Assembly (NCBI RefSeq): GCF_023503965.1
Contig: NZ_CP097298.1
Span: forward strand, 2,497,001-2,561,000
Source of the DNA: Brevundimonas albigilva
Lineage (GTDB): Bacteria > Pseudomonadota > Alphaproteobacteria > Caulobacterales > Caulobacteraceae
Direction of reading: 5' to 3'
Length of the DNA: 64,000 bases
The notes below the pieces were generated by a model. The model worked only from the letters and a program-made list of their open reading frames with translations. It ran no database searches and was not told where the DNA came from. The translations under genes and the position numbers were made by a program. The first letter of the stretch is position 1. Each line of letters opens with the position of its first letter. Of the stretch, positions 1-7,609 are shown piece after piece.

Positions 1-473
1 AGGACAGCCTGGGCAACAAGGGCCGCACCGTGGCCGGCGACGTCCAGGTGATGAGCGCGGGGACCGGCATCCGCCACGCCGAGTACAACGCCGAACCCGA
101 CCTGACCCGCATCTTCCAGATCTGGATCGAGCCGACCAGGCGCGGCGAGGCGCCCAGCTGGGGCTCCAAGCCCTTCCCCAAGGGCGAGCGGTCGGGCCGG
201 TTCGTGGTCCTGGCCTCGGGCTTCGAAGGCGATGACGACGCCCTGCCGATCCGCACCGACGCGCGGATCGTGGCCGCCACGCTGAACGCCGGCGACAGCG
301 CCGACTATCCGCTGGGCTCGACCCGCCGCGCCTATCTGGTCCCGGCCAAGGGCGAGGTCGAGGTCAACGGCGTGCGCCTGAACGCCCGCGACGGCGCCGC
401 CATCGCCCAGGAAGACGTCGTCACCGTCAAGGCGCTGTCGGACGCCGAGATCGTGCTGGTGGACGCAGCCTGA
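1..473 (+). CDS. Pirin family protein, 5'-truncated by the window edge
   Basis: This is the C-terminal part of a pirin, a cupin-fold protein that often binds a metal and in some bacteria has quercetinase activity. The frame is open from base 3 and begins DSLGNKGRTVAGDVQ, so the gene starts outside the window; the GTG at base 30 is internal. The motifs GDVQVMSAGTGIRHAEYN and IFQIWIEP are typical of the first pirin cupin domain, and the rest fits the shorter YhhW-like C-terminal cupin (PAKGEVEVNGVRL). The stop is TGA at 471-473. A DoxX gene follows 85 bases downstream with its own ribosome binding site. The substrate cannot be told from sequence. Confidence 0.9.
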   Translation, partial: DSLGNKGRTVAGDVQVMSAGTGIRHAEYNAEPDLTRIFQIWIEPTRRGEAPSWGSKPFPKGERSGRFVVLASGFEGDDDALPIRTDARIVAATLNAGDSADYPLGSTRRAYLVPAKGEVEVNGVRLNARDGAAIAQEDVVTVKALSDAEIVLVDAA

Positions 474-558
474 GTTTTGGGATCAACCTGTCCGGTCAAG
501 CTTGGCTTGGCCGGACGACCCGTGCGGGCGTCCGCGATCCGGGTAAGGAGATATCGAT

Positions 559-942
559 ATGGCGAGATCGGTCAGCGGCTGGTCGCCGCGCGCCCTGGCG
601 GCCCTGCGCATCGTCGCGGGCCTGCTGTTCCTGGCCCACGGGGTCGTCAAGCTGTTCGGCTTTCCCGAGGGCGCCCAGCCCGGCGAGGTCGAGATCGCCT
701 CGCTGATGGGCGTCGGCGCGATCATCGAACTGGTCACCGGCGCGCTGCTGATGCTGGGCCTGTTCACCCGCCCGGCCGCCTTCATCGCCTCGGGCCAGAT
801 GGCCGTCGCCTACTGGATGTTCCACTTCCCCTCCAGCCCCTATCCGGCGGCCAACGGCGGCGACGCGGCCATCCTGTTCTGCTTCGTCTTCCTGTACATC
901 TTCACCGCCGGCCCCGGCGCGTGGAGCCTGGACAAGCGCTGA
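559..942 (+). CDS. DoxX family membrane protein
   Basis: A 127-residue integral membrane protein of the DoxX family. The family has four transmembrane helices, and some members are linked to thiol or oxidative stress. The N-terminal motif RIVAGLLFLAHGVVKLFGFP is the family signature, and GAIIELVTGALLMLGLFTRP is the second helix region. The ATG start is supported by AAGGAG at 545-550 with 8 bases of spacing. It lies just after the pirin gene; pirin-DoxX pairs are common in proteobacteria and may share a redox-related role (inference). The product probably acts in the cytoplasmic membrane. Confidence 0.88.
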   Translation: MARSVSGWSPRALAALRIVAGLLFLAHGVVKLFGFPEGAQPGEVEIASLMGVGAIIELVTGALLMLGLFTRPAAFIASGQMAVAYWMFHFPSSPYPAANGGDAAILFCFVFLYIFTAGPGAWSLDKR

Positions 943-980
943 GGTCATTGATCGGAAGCAGGAGCGCGCACCCCTGCTTC

Positions 981-1088
981 CGTCATCCTCGGGCTCGACC
1001 CGAGGATCGGGCGTTGAGGCGACGGACCTCCCCGTCTTCGCACAAGCGGCGGATCCTCCGATCCTCGGGTCGAGCCCGAGGATGACGG
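981..1088. repeat. Palindromic repeat, family A copy 1
   Basis: An imperfect inverted repeat of 108 bases. The left arm begins CGTCATCCTCGGGCTCGACC and the right arm is its reverse complement. Each arm is also a hairpin by itself (CCTCGGG, 5-base loop, CCCGAGG). Other copies are at 25990-26097, 29464-29510 and 34850-34961. It lies between the convergent doxX and M61 genes, where it could act as a bidirectional terminator. It is probably a small repetitive extragenic element. Confidence 0.85.
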
Positions 1089-1109
1089 CGGTGGGGGCGA
1101 AAGTCCTCC

Positions 1110-3083
1110 CTACCGCCGCCTCGGCGCATAGATGTCGGCCAGCCGGTCGCGGGTCCCCTCGATCCGCTCCAGCCGCGGATAGCGCAGCCCGTCGTGGTAG
1201 TCGAAGGCGACGGTGCGATAGCGCTCGCCGTTCCTGACCAGCAGTTCGATCGGCGCGTCCGTCCCCTTCGCCGCCGTCACCGCCTCGCGTAGGACCTCGG
1301 CCGAGGCCGCCTGGCCGTTCACCGCCGTCAGGGTCCAGCCCGCGCCGATCCCCTGGTCGAAGGCCGGGCTTCCCCACCGCACGGCGTTGATCTTGTCGCC
1401 CGACAGGGTGAAGCCCAGCGAATACTGGAAGTCGTTGGCCCAGCCGCTCTGAACCGCCTTCTCCGTGGCCGTCAGGTCGTCGACGTAGGTCAGGCGGTAT
1501 CCGGCCCGCTCGATCCCGGCCAGCGGCGCCGTCGCCTCCGGCCCGGCCGCGTCCAGCCGCTCGCGCAGGAAGCCGGCCCAGTCGTGCGGATGCACGGCGT
1601 TCAACGCCGCGACCACATCCTGGAACGTATAGCCCTGCGGCGCCCACGACCCGTCGTCATGCCCGAAAAAGCGCTTGGCGAAGTCGTCCAGCGAGCGGCG
1701 GTTGTTCGTCGCCTCGCGGATCAGGGTGTCGGCGTCCAGCCAGATCAGCAGGCTCTCGCGATAATAGTCGCCCGTGCCCCGCATCCACGACGTCCACTGC
1801 CCCGGCACGCGATAGCCCAGCAGATTGTGGTTGTTGACGTCCTGCAGCGGCCGCCATTCGCGGCCCGGCTGGTTGTCGTAGAAGGCGGCGATGGTCGCCA
1901 GCAGCGCCACCGCCTCGTCCGGCGAGTGCAGGCCAGAGCGCGCCGCCAGCACGTCGCCCCAGTATTCCGTCTGGCCCTCATAGACCCACAACAGGGTGTT
2001 CTGCGTCGGGACGTTGTGGTTGGCCGTCAGCTCGTCAGCCGGCCGCATGAACTTGCCGTTCCACGAGTGGGTGTATTCGTGCGGCAGCAGGGCGCGGTCG
2101 CCGGCGCTCTTGTTCCAGGCGCTGAAGAAGTCGGGCGCCGAGGTGTTCTCGGAACTGCGGTGGTGCTCCAGCCCGATCCCGCCCATCTGATCGGTCAGGC
2201 CGAACAGGAACTCGTAGGTGTCGAAATGGCGCGCGCCGAACAGGCGGTCGGCCTGGGTCACCATCGCCTCGTAGTAGCCCAGCTGTTCCGCGCTGGGCTG
2301 GATGTTCTTCGCCTCGTCGCCGAACAGGTTCAGCCAGACGTGGTCGCCGCTGGGGTCGATGTCGATCCGCCGGTGATGCGCCCCGGCGAACACGGGGCTG
2401 TCGATCAGGGTGTAGAGGTCGGTTTCGGCGAACCGCACCCAGCCGTCCTCGCCCGGCGTCGCGGCCAGAGCCGAGGCCTGGGTCCAGCCGGCGGGCAGGC
2501 GCACCGACGGCGCCACGGCGATGCGGCGGGCGAAATGGCCGGCCGGGTAAAGGATCGCCTTCTCCCACTGCAGGTTCAGCATCGACGGCGCCTGCGTCAC
2601 CCGCCACTGTCCCGGCGGCTGGGTCAGCCACTGGAACCGCACCTCGATGGCGGCGACCCCCGCCGGGATGTCCAGATGGAAGGCGTACGGGTCCAGGGTG
2701 TCGCGCACCCAGTCCAACCGCTGGCCGTTCGCCGTGACCGTCAGCCCCGACAGCAGTTGGATCGGTCCCGTCGCGGCATGGTTGCCCGGCAGGTATTTCG
2801 GATACAGCAGGGTCAGCGGCCCGGCCTGGGCGACCGGAATGGTCTGCTCCACCTGAACGATGCGGCGGTCCAGGTCGCTGACGTCGGCGCGGTACTGGAT
2901 CACGCCGGGATAGGCCCGGTCCGCCGGCGCGGGGATCGCCGGCTGCGGCCGGGGCAGGGCCAGGGCGGCCTGGCTGGGATCGGTCACGACCGGCGTGGAC
3001 CGGAAGTCTTGCGCCAGAACCGGCGAGGCGGCGCCGCAGATCAGGGCGGCGAGGCAGGCGGCGGTCAGGCGTGTACGCGACAT
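1110..3083 (-). CDS. M61 family metallopeptidase (glycyl aminopeptidase type), paralogue 1
   Basis: A 657-residue secreted zinc peptidase of family M61. The start at 3083 gives a signal peptide (MSRTRLTAACLAALICGA, cleavage near VLAQ); an upstream in-frame start at 3146 would add 21 residues that spoil it. The zinc motif HEYTH is at residues 335-339, and the third ligand lies in WVYEGQTEYWGD. A C-terminal PDZ-like domain follows (WGSPAFDQGIGAGWTLTAVNG). The order beta-rich N-terminal domain, peptidase, PDZ is standard for the family. The next gene upstream is a close paralogue in the same orientation, so the pair is a tandem duplication. It likely works in the periplasm on glycine- or alanine-rich peptides. 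Confidence 0.92.
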   Translation of the reverse strand: MSRTRLTAACLAALICGAASPVLAQDFRSTPVVTDPSQAALALPRPQPAIPAPADRAYPGVIQYRADVSDLDRRIVQVEQTIPVAQAGPLTLLYPKYLPGNHAATGPIQLLSGLTVTANGQRLDWVRDTLDPYAFHLDIPAGVAAIEVRFQWLTQPPGQWRVTQAPSMLNLQWEKAILYPAGHFARRIAVAPSVRLPAGWTQASALAATPGEDGWVRFAETDLYTLIDSPVFAGAHHRRIDIDPSGDHVWLNLFGDEAKNIQPSAEQLGYYEAMVTQADRLFGARHFDTYEFLFGLTDQMGGIGLEHHRSSENTSAPDFFSAWNKSAGDRALLPHEYTHSWNGKFMRPADELTANHNVPTQNTLLWVYEGQTEYWGDVLAARSGLHSPDEAVALLATIAAFYDNQPGREWRPLQDVNNHNLLGYRVPGQWTSWMRGTGDYYRESLLIWLDADTLIREATNNRRSLDDFAKRFFGHDDGSWAPQGYTFQDVVAALNAVHPHDWAGFLRERLDAAGPEATAPLAGIERAGYRLTYVDDLTATEKAVQSGWANDFQYSLGFTLSGDKINAVRWGSPAFDQGIGAGWTLTAVNGQAASAEVLREAVTAAKGTDAPIELLVRNGERYRTVAFDYHDGLRYPRLERIEGTRDRLADIYAPRRR

Positions 3084-3153
3084 CGAGGCATCCGGACTGA
3101 AACAGGGGAGGCGCAACCTCGACCGCGCGCGCCTCCCCTTCGTCAACCCGCGG

Positions 3154-5106
3154 TCAGCGCCGACGGGGCGTCAGAATGTCGCCCAGCCGGTCCGGCGTCC
3201 CCTCGATCCGCTCCAGCCGCGGATAGCGCAGGCCGTCGTGGTAGTCGAAGCGGATCGTGCGGTACTGGTCGCCGTCCTTCACGATCAGCTCGACCGGCGT
3301 CGCCGGGTCCTTGGCCGCCGTGATCGCCTCGGCGATGCCGTCCGCGTCGGCGGCGCGGCCGTTGACCGCCACGATCTCCATGCCGATCGCCAGTCCCGCC
3401 TTGAACGCCGGGCTGCCCCACTGGACGCTGCGGATGTTGTTCGAATCCCCGTCTGGAAGCCCAGCGAATAGGTGAAGTCGTTGCGCTTCAGCTCCTTGTA
3501 GAGCGTCTTCTGATAGTCGCTGGGCGTCTCGGCGTAGGTCAGCCGCCAGCCGCCGCGCGCCAGGCCGTCCAGCGGCGCGCCGGGCCCGTGCCCGTCCAGC
3601 CGCGTCCGCAGGAACGTCGCCCAGTCGTTCTCCCACGCCGTTCAGCGCCGCCACCACGTCCTCGAAGGTGTAGGGCTTCGGGTCATAGCTGCCGTCCTCG
3701 ATGCCGTAGAAGGCCCGGGCGAAGTCATCCAGCGACTTGCGCCCATTGGTCCGCTCGCGGATCGTCGTGTCCACATCCAGCCAGATCAGCTGGCCTTCCG
3801 AATAATAGTCCTCGTCCCGCTGCCAGCTCAGCCAGCCCTTGGGTTGGCGCTGGCTGATGATCGGATCGTTGGTGGTGTCCTGCATCGCCCGCCATTCGCG
3901 TCCGACGCGGGTGTCGTAGGTGGCCGCCGTCATCGCCAGGCTGTCCATCGCCTGCTGCTTGGTCAGCAGGCCGGATCGGGCCGCGATCACCTGGCCGTAA
4001 TACTGCGTCTGGCCCTCATAGACCCACAGCAGGCTGTTCTGCAGCGGCGTGTTGAAGTTGGGCACATACTGGTCGGCGGGGCGGCGCCACTTGCCGTCCC
4101 ACGAGTGGTTCATCTCGTGCGACAGCAGGTCCCGGTCGCCCAGATGCGTGTCCCAGCCGGTGAAGAACTCCGGATCGACCGAATTCTCGGAACTGCGGTG
4201 GTGCTCCAGGCCGATGCCGCCCAGCTTGTCGGTCATGGCGATCAGGAAGTCGTAGTGGTCGAAGTGCCGCGCGCCGTACAGTCGGTCCATCTGCGTCACT
4301 AGGTTCCGCAGCGTCTGGATCTGCTCGTCGGTGGCCTCCAGGCTGGCGGCCCTGTCGGCGACGAAGTTGGCCCGCACCGGCGAGCGGCCGCCCGGATCCA
4401 GGTCGATCTGGCGATAGTGCAGCCCGGCGAACATCGGGCTGTCGATCAGCACCTCCAGGTTCACCGGCTTGAAGGTCTGGACGTCGCCGTCTTTGGTTTC
4501 CGGCTCCAGCGCCGTGCCGAAGGCCCAGCCGGTCGGCAGCTTGACGCTGGGCTGCAGCGTGATGTTCCGCGACCAGTGGCCGGCCGGGTACAGCAGCATC
4601 TTCTCCCACTGGATGTTCAGCATCTCGGGCGTCATGGTGATCCGCCCCTGGGCGCCGGCCGTGGGCGACAGGTGCTGCATCCGCGCCACGATCTCGGTCG
4701 CGCCGGCCGGCACGTCGATGTGGAAGGCGAAGGGGTGCAGGGTGTCGCGCACCCACTCCACCCGCTGGCCGTTCGCGGTGATCTCCAGTCCCGCCGGCTG
4801 GGCGATCGGTCCCACCGGCCCGTGGTTGCCCGGCAGCCATTCGGGGAAGAACAGCGTCATCGGCCCCGTCTGCGCGACCGGGATCGTCTCGGTCACGTCG
4901 AAGATGTGCTGGCTCAGGTTTGTCGCATCGACGTCCAGCCGGATCACGCCCGGATAGGCGACGTCCCGCACCGCCGGGATCGGCGGCAGGCTGATGGGCA
5001 GGGCCGGCGGCGCGGCGCCCGGTCCATCCTGCGCCAGCGCGGCCGGCGCGGTCGAGGTGAGCAGAAGGAGGGCCAGGCCGGCGGCGCTCAGGCGGGATCG
5101 GGACAT
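3154..5106 (-). CDS. M61 family metallopeptidase, paralogue 2, with two compensating frameshifts
   Basis: A 650-residue paralogue of the neighbouring M61 gene with a signal peptide ([20 protein letters not shown]), the zinc motif HEMNH near residue 325, WVYEGQTQYYG and a C-terminal PDZ domain. Between about 3450 and 3640 the translation stops resembling the family. Shifting frame there restores sequence such as ENDWATFLRTRLDG and FTYSLGFQTG that matches paralogue 1. This needs one extra G near 3640 (GGGAG on the coding strand) and one missing G near 3449 (GGGG), so the overall frame recovers. About 64 residues are therefore mistranslated as the sequence stands. Indel errors are the likely cause. 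The protein is expected to be periplasmic. Confidence 0.88.
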   Translation of the reverse strand: MSRSRLSAAGLALLLLTSTAPAALAQDGPGAAPPALPISLPPIPAVRDVAYPGVIRLDVDATNLSQHIFDVTETIPVAQTGPMTLFFPEWLPGNHGPVGPIAQPAGLEITANGQRVEWVRDTLHPFAFHIDVPAGATEIVARMQHLSPTAGAQGRITMTPEMLNIQWEKMLLYPAGHWSRNITLQPSVKLPTGWAFGTALEPETKDGDVQTFKPVNLEVLIDSPMFAGLHYRQIDLDPGGRSPVRANFVADRAASLEATDEQIQTLRNLVTQMDRLYGARHFDHYDFLIAMTDKLGGIGLEHHRSSENSVDPEFFTGWDTHLGDRDLLSHEMNHSWDGKWRRPADQYVPNFNTPLQNSLLWVYEGQTQYYGQVIAARSGLLTKQQAMDSLAMTAATYDTRVGREWRAMQDTTNDPIISQRQPKGWLSWQRDEDYYSEGQLIWLDVDTTIRERTNGRKSLDDFARAFYGIEDGSYDPKPYTFEDVVAALNGVGERLGDVPADAAGRARARRAAGRPGARRLAADLRRDAQRLSEDALQGAEAQRLHLFAGLPDGDSNNIRSVQWGSPAFKAGLAIGMEIVAVNGRAADADGIAEAITAAKDPATPVELIVKDGDQYRTIRFDYHDGLRYPRLERIEGTPDRLGDILTPRRR

Positions 5107-5163
5107 GGGATACTCTTCAGGCTGACGCGAAAGGCGCGACAGTCCGCCGCACCCCCGCCGGCG

Positions 5164-6174
5164 TCAACCCTCAGGTTCGGCCAGCGCCTCCAGCAGGGCC
5201 TGATGGAAGCGGTCCGGATCCTCGGTCTGCGGCGCGTGGCCCAGGTCGTCGAACAGGACAAGCCGCGCATTCGGGATCGCCTCGGCGGTCCGTCGGCCCA
5301 GCTGGGGATAGAGGCCCAGCCGCGCCTGGACCGCTTCCGGCGCGCGATTGGCGCCCGGCGCGGTGCGGTCGGTCCCGCCGATGATCAGGGTCGTCGGCGC
5401 GTTGATGCGGTCGAACTCGTGGACAACCGGCTGGGTGAAGATCATGTCCGAGGTCTGGGCCTGGTTCCACGCGACGATCTCGCCGCCCGGCCCGGCGTAC
5501 AAGCCCGCCAGCATCTCGACCGGCGCATCGTATTCGGGCCGCCAGTCGCCATCGTAGTAGAAGCGCCGCTGATAGGCCTTGATGCTGTCGAAGGTGGTCC
5601 GGCGCTCGCCCGCGAAGGCGGCGTCCAGCGTCGCATAGGGCACGCCCTCGGCCTGCCAGTCCTCCAGCCCGATCGGATTGACCAGCACCAGCCGCTCGAC
5701 CGCCTCCGGGTGTTGGATGGCGAAGCGGGCGCCCAGCATGCCGCCCATCGAATGGCCGATCACCACCGCCTTCTCGACCCCCAGCGCGTCCAGCAGCCCC
5801 TTGGTGTTCGCCGCCAGCTGCGGCAGGCTGAACTGGTATCCGGTGGGCTTGGACGCCTTGCAGAAGCCGATCTGATCGACGGCGACGACGCGGAAGCCCG
5901 CTTCGGCCAGCACCGCGATGGTCGGCGCCCAGGTGGCGGCGCAGAAGTTTTTGCCGTGCAGCAGCACCGCCGTGCGCCCATTGGCCGGGCCGGTCGGCGC
6001 CACGTCCATATAGGTCATCTCCAGCGGCTGGCGCTGGCTGTCGAAGGCGTGGACCCTGACCGGATGCGGATAGTCGTAGCCCTCCAGCCGCGGGCCATAG
6101 GTCGGCCGGTCCTGCGCGGCGGCGGGCAGGGACATCAAGGCGGCGAAGGCGGCGGGGAGGAGGGCGCGGATCAT
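5164..6174 (-). CDS. Secreted alpha/beta hydrolase
   Basis: A 336-residue alpha/beta-hydrolase-fold enzyme with an N-terminal signal peptide (MIRALLPAAFAALMSLPAAA, cleavage after AQ). The oxyanion region is VLLHGKNFCAATW, the nucleophile elbow is GHSMGG (serine near residue 143), the acid is probably in IIGGTDRTAPG, and the catalytic histidine is in DDLGHAPQTEDPDRFH. This is a full catalytic triad, so it should be active on an ester, amide or similar bond; the substrate is unknown. It follows the two M61 peptidases in the same orientation and may be co-expressed with them. Confidence 0.9.
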   Translation of the reverse strand: MIRALLPAAFAALMSLPAAAQDRPTYGPRLEGYDYPHPVRVHAFDSQRQPLEMTYMDVAPTGPANGRTAVLLHGKNFCAATWAPTIAVLAEAGFRVVAVDQIGFCKASKPTGYQFSLPQLAANTKGLLDALGVEKAVVIGHSMGGMLGARFAIQHPEAVERLVLVNPIGLEDWQAEGVPYATLDAAFAGERRTTFDSIKAYQRRFYYDGDWRPEYDAPVEMLAGLYAGPGGEIVAWNQAQTSDMIFTQPVVHEFDRINAPTTLIIGGTDRTAPGANRAPEAVQARLGLYPQLGRRTAEAIPNARLVLFDDLGHAPQTEDPDRFHQALLEALAEPEG

Positions 6175-6229
6175 GACGGGCCAACGATAGCCGCCCGGCG
6201 CCCGTTCCGCGCCGCGACCGACTGTCCTG

Positions 6230-6772
6230 TCAGCCGGCCGGATTCACCTCCAGAAGTTCGACGGTGAACCGCAGGGTCGAGTTCGGCGGCAGTTCGCCGC
6301 CGCCCACCCAGCGCGAGCCATAGGCCAGGTCCGACGGGATCACGAACTCGAACGTCTCGCCGACGTGCATCAGGGCCACGCCCTCGGTCCAGCCCTTGAT
6401 GACCCGGTTCAGCGGGAAGGACGCCGGCTCGTTCCGCGAATACGAGCTGTCGAACTCGCGTCCGTCGATGAAGGTCCCGCGATAGTGAACCTTGACCGTA
6501 TCGGTCGCGCTCGGCTGGGGCGCGTCCGGATGGGCCCTGCCGACGCGGCGATACTGCAGGCCGCTTTCCGTGGTGGTCCAGCCGCGACGCGCGCCGTTCC
6601 ATTCCAGATAGGCGCGGTTGCCGGCGTCCCAGCCTTCCTGCGTCCCCGGCGTCGACACATTGTCGGCCGCGCGCGCGGCGGCCAGCGACGTCTCCTCATA
6701 ACTGACGGGCGTGTGCCCGCAGGCGGCGACGATCAGGGCGGAGGCGCTCAGGGCCAGGAATCGCAGGGTCAT
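6230..6772 (-). CDS. FKBP-type peptidyl-prolyl cis-trans isomerase, lipoprotein
   Basis: A 180-residue FKBP-fold isomerase that helps proteins fold by turning X-proline bonds. The ATG at 6772 gives a lipoprotein signal (MTLRFLALSASALIVAAC, lipobox ending in Cys near residue 18); starts further upstream would spoil it. The FKBP core includes VKVHYRGTFIDGREFDSSY, PASFPLNRVIKGWTEGVALM and PSDLAYGSRW, which hold the usual binding-pocket aromatics. It is probably anchored in the envelope and faces the periplasm. It is transcribed with the glutathione transferase upstream, 40 bases away. Confidence 0.92.
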   Translation of the reverse strand: MTLRFLALSASALIVAACGHTPVSYEETSLAAARAADNVSTPGTQEGWDAGNRAYLEWNGARRGWTTTESGLQYRRVGRAHPDAPQPSATDTVKVHYRGTFIDGREFDSSYSRNEPASFPLNRVIKGWTEGVALMHVGETFEFVIPSDLAYGSRWVGGGELPPNSTLRFTVELLEVNPAG

Positions 6773-6812
6773 GGACTGAACCTTAGCAGGTCGCGCGCCC
6801 GTCCTCACCTGC

Positions 6813-7460
6813 TCAGTCGCGGTCGGGCGCGCCCAGCGGGAAGTAGCTGCGATACTTGCGCGCCTCGTCCACCGCTCGCGCCGTCGCCGGCCGCGCCAGC
6901 AGCCGCGCGCGATAGGCCCTCAGCGCCTCGAACTTCTCCGGGATCGGATAGGTCCAGTCGGCGTAGAACAGCGCCGGCCCGGCCCCGCAGTCCGCCAGGG
7001 TGAAGCCGTGATCGGTCGCCCATGCGCGGCCCTTCATCCGCTCGTCCAGCCACGGATAGATCCGGTCGAACATCGCCGCCGCCTCCTTCACGCTGGCCGG
7101 GTGGCGCTGATCCTCCGGTCGCAGGGCGTCATAGACGAAGGCCTGCTGCGGGCCGTTGACGTAGTTGTCGAAGATCCGGTCCATCATCCGCGCCTCGACC
7201 GCCGCGACCGGATCGGCCGGAATCAGCCACGCCGCCTCGGGCCGTGTCGCCGCCAGATATTCGATGATGGCCGTGGCCTCGACGATGGTCGCGTCGCCGT
7301 CCGTCAGCACCGGAAACCGCTTCAACGGCCACAGCGCCGCCAGTTCTTCAGCCGCGCCGGGCGCTTCCAGGTGGCGCAGTTCGAACGGCGTGTCCGTTTC
7401 GTAGAAGGCGACGATCGCCTTCTGGCAGTAGGACGAGAAGGGATGGGCATAGAGTTTCAT
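6813..7460 (-). CDS. Glutathione S-transferase family protein
   Basis: A 215-residue cytosolic glutathione-transferase-like protein. The N-terminal thioredoxin-like domain holds HPFSSYCQKAIVAFYE, the cis-proline motif KRFPVLTDGD and the glutathione-binding EATAIIEYLA. The C-terminal helical domain follows from about residue 85. The Ser/Cys pair at residues 9-12 is a plausible catalytic site. The substrate is unknown. It is divergent from the TonB-dependent receptor gene that starts at 7610. Confidence 0.9.
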   Translation of the reverse strand: MKLYAHPFSSYCQKAIVAFYETDTPFELRHLEAPGAAEELAALWPLKRFPVLTDGDATIVEATAIIEYLAATRPEAAWLIPADPVAAVEARMMDRIFDNYVNGPQQAFVYDALRPEDQRHPASVKEAAAMFDRIYPWLDERMKGRAWATDHGFTLADCGAGPALFYADWTYPIPEKFEALRAYRARLLARPATARAVDEARKYRSYFPLGAPDRD

Positions 7461-7609
7461 CGTCGGCGCTCGTCGTGGTTAGAAAAGATAACCGTGAGGC
7501 GGTCGTGGTCGCTTGTCAAGCGCGGCGGATTTGCAAAATCGACTCTTTGCACTTTCGCAAACGGCGAAGCCTGTCTAGAAGCCGCCTCCGGATTCGACGG
7601 GAGGACCTC

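Noticed and set aside
4417..6267. Long plus-strand open frame opposite the M61 and hydrolase genes
   Set aside because: It is an antisense shadow typical of high-GC DNA with no domain, signal or start site.
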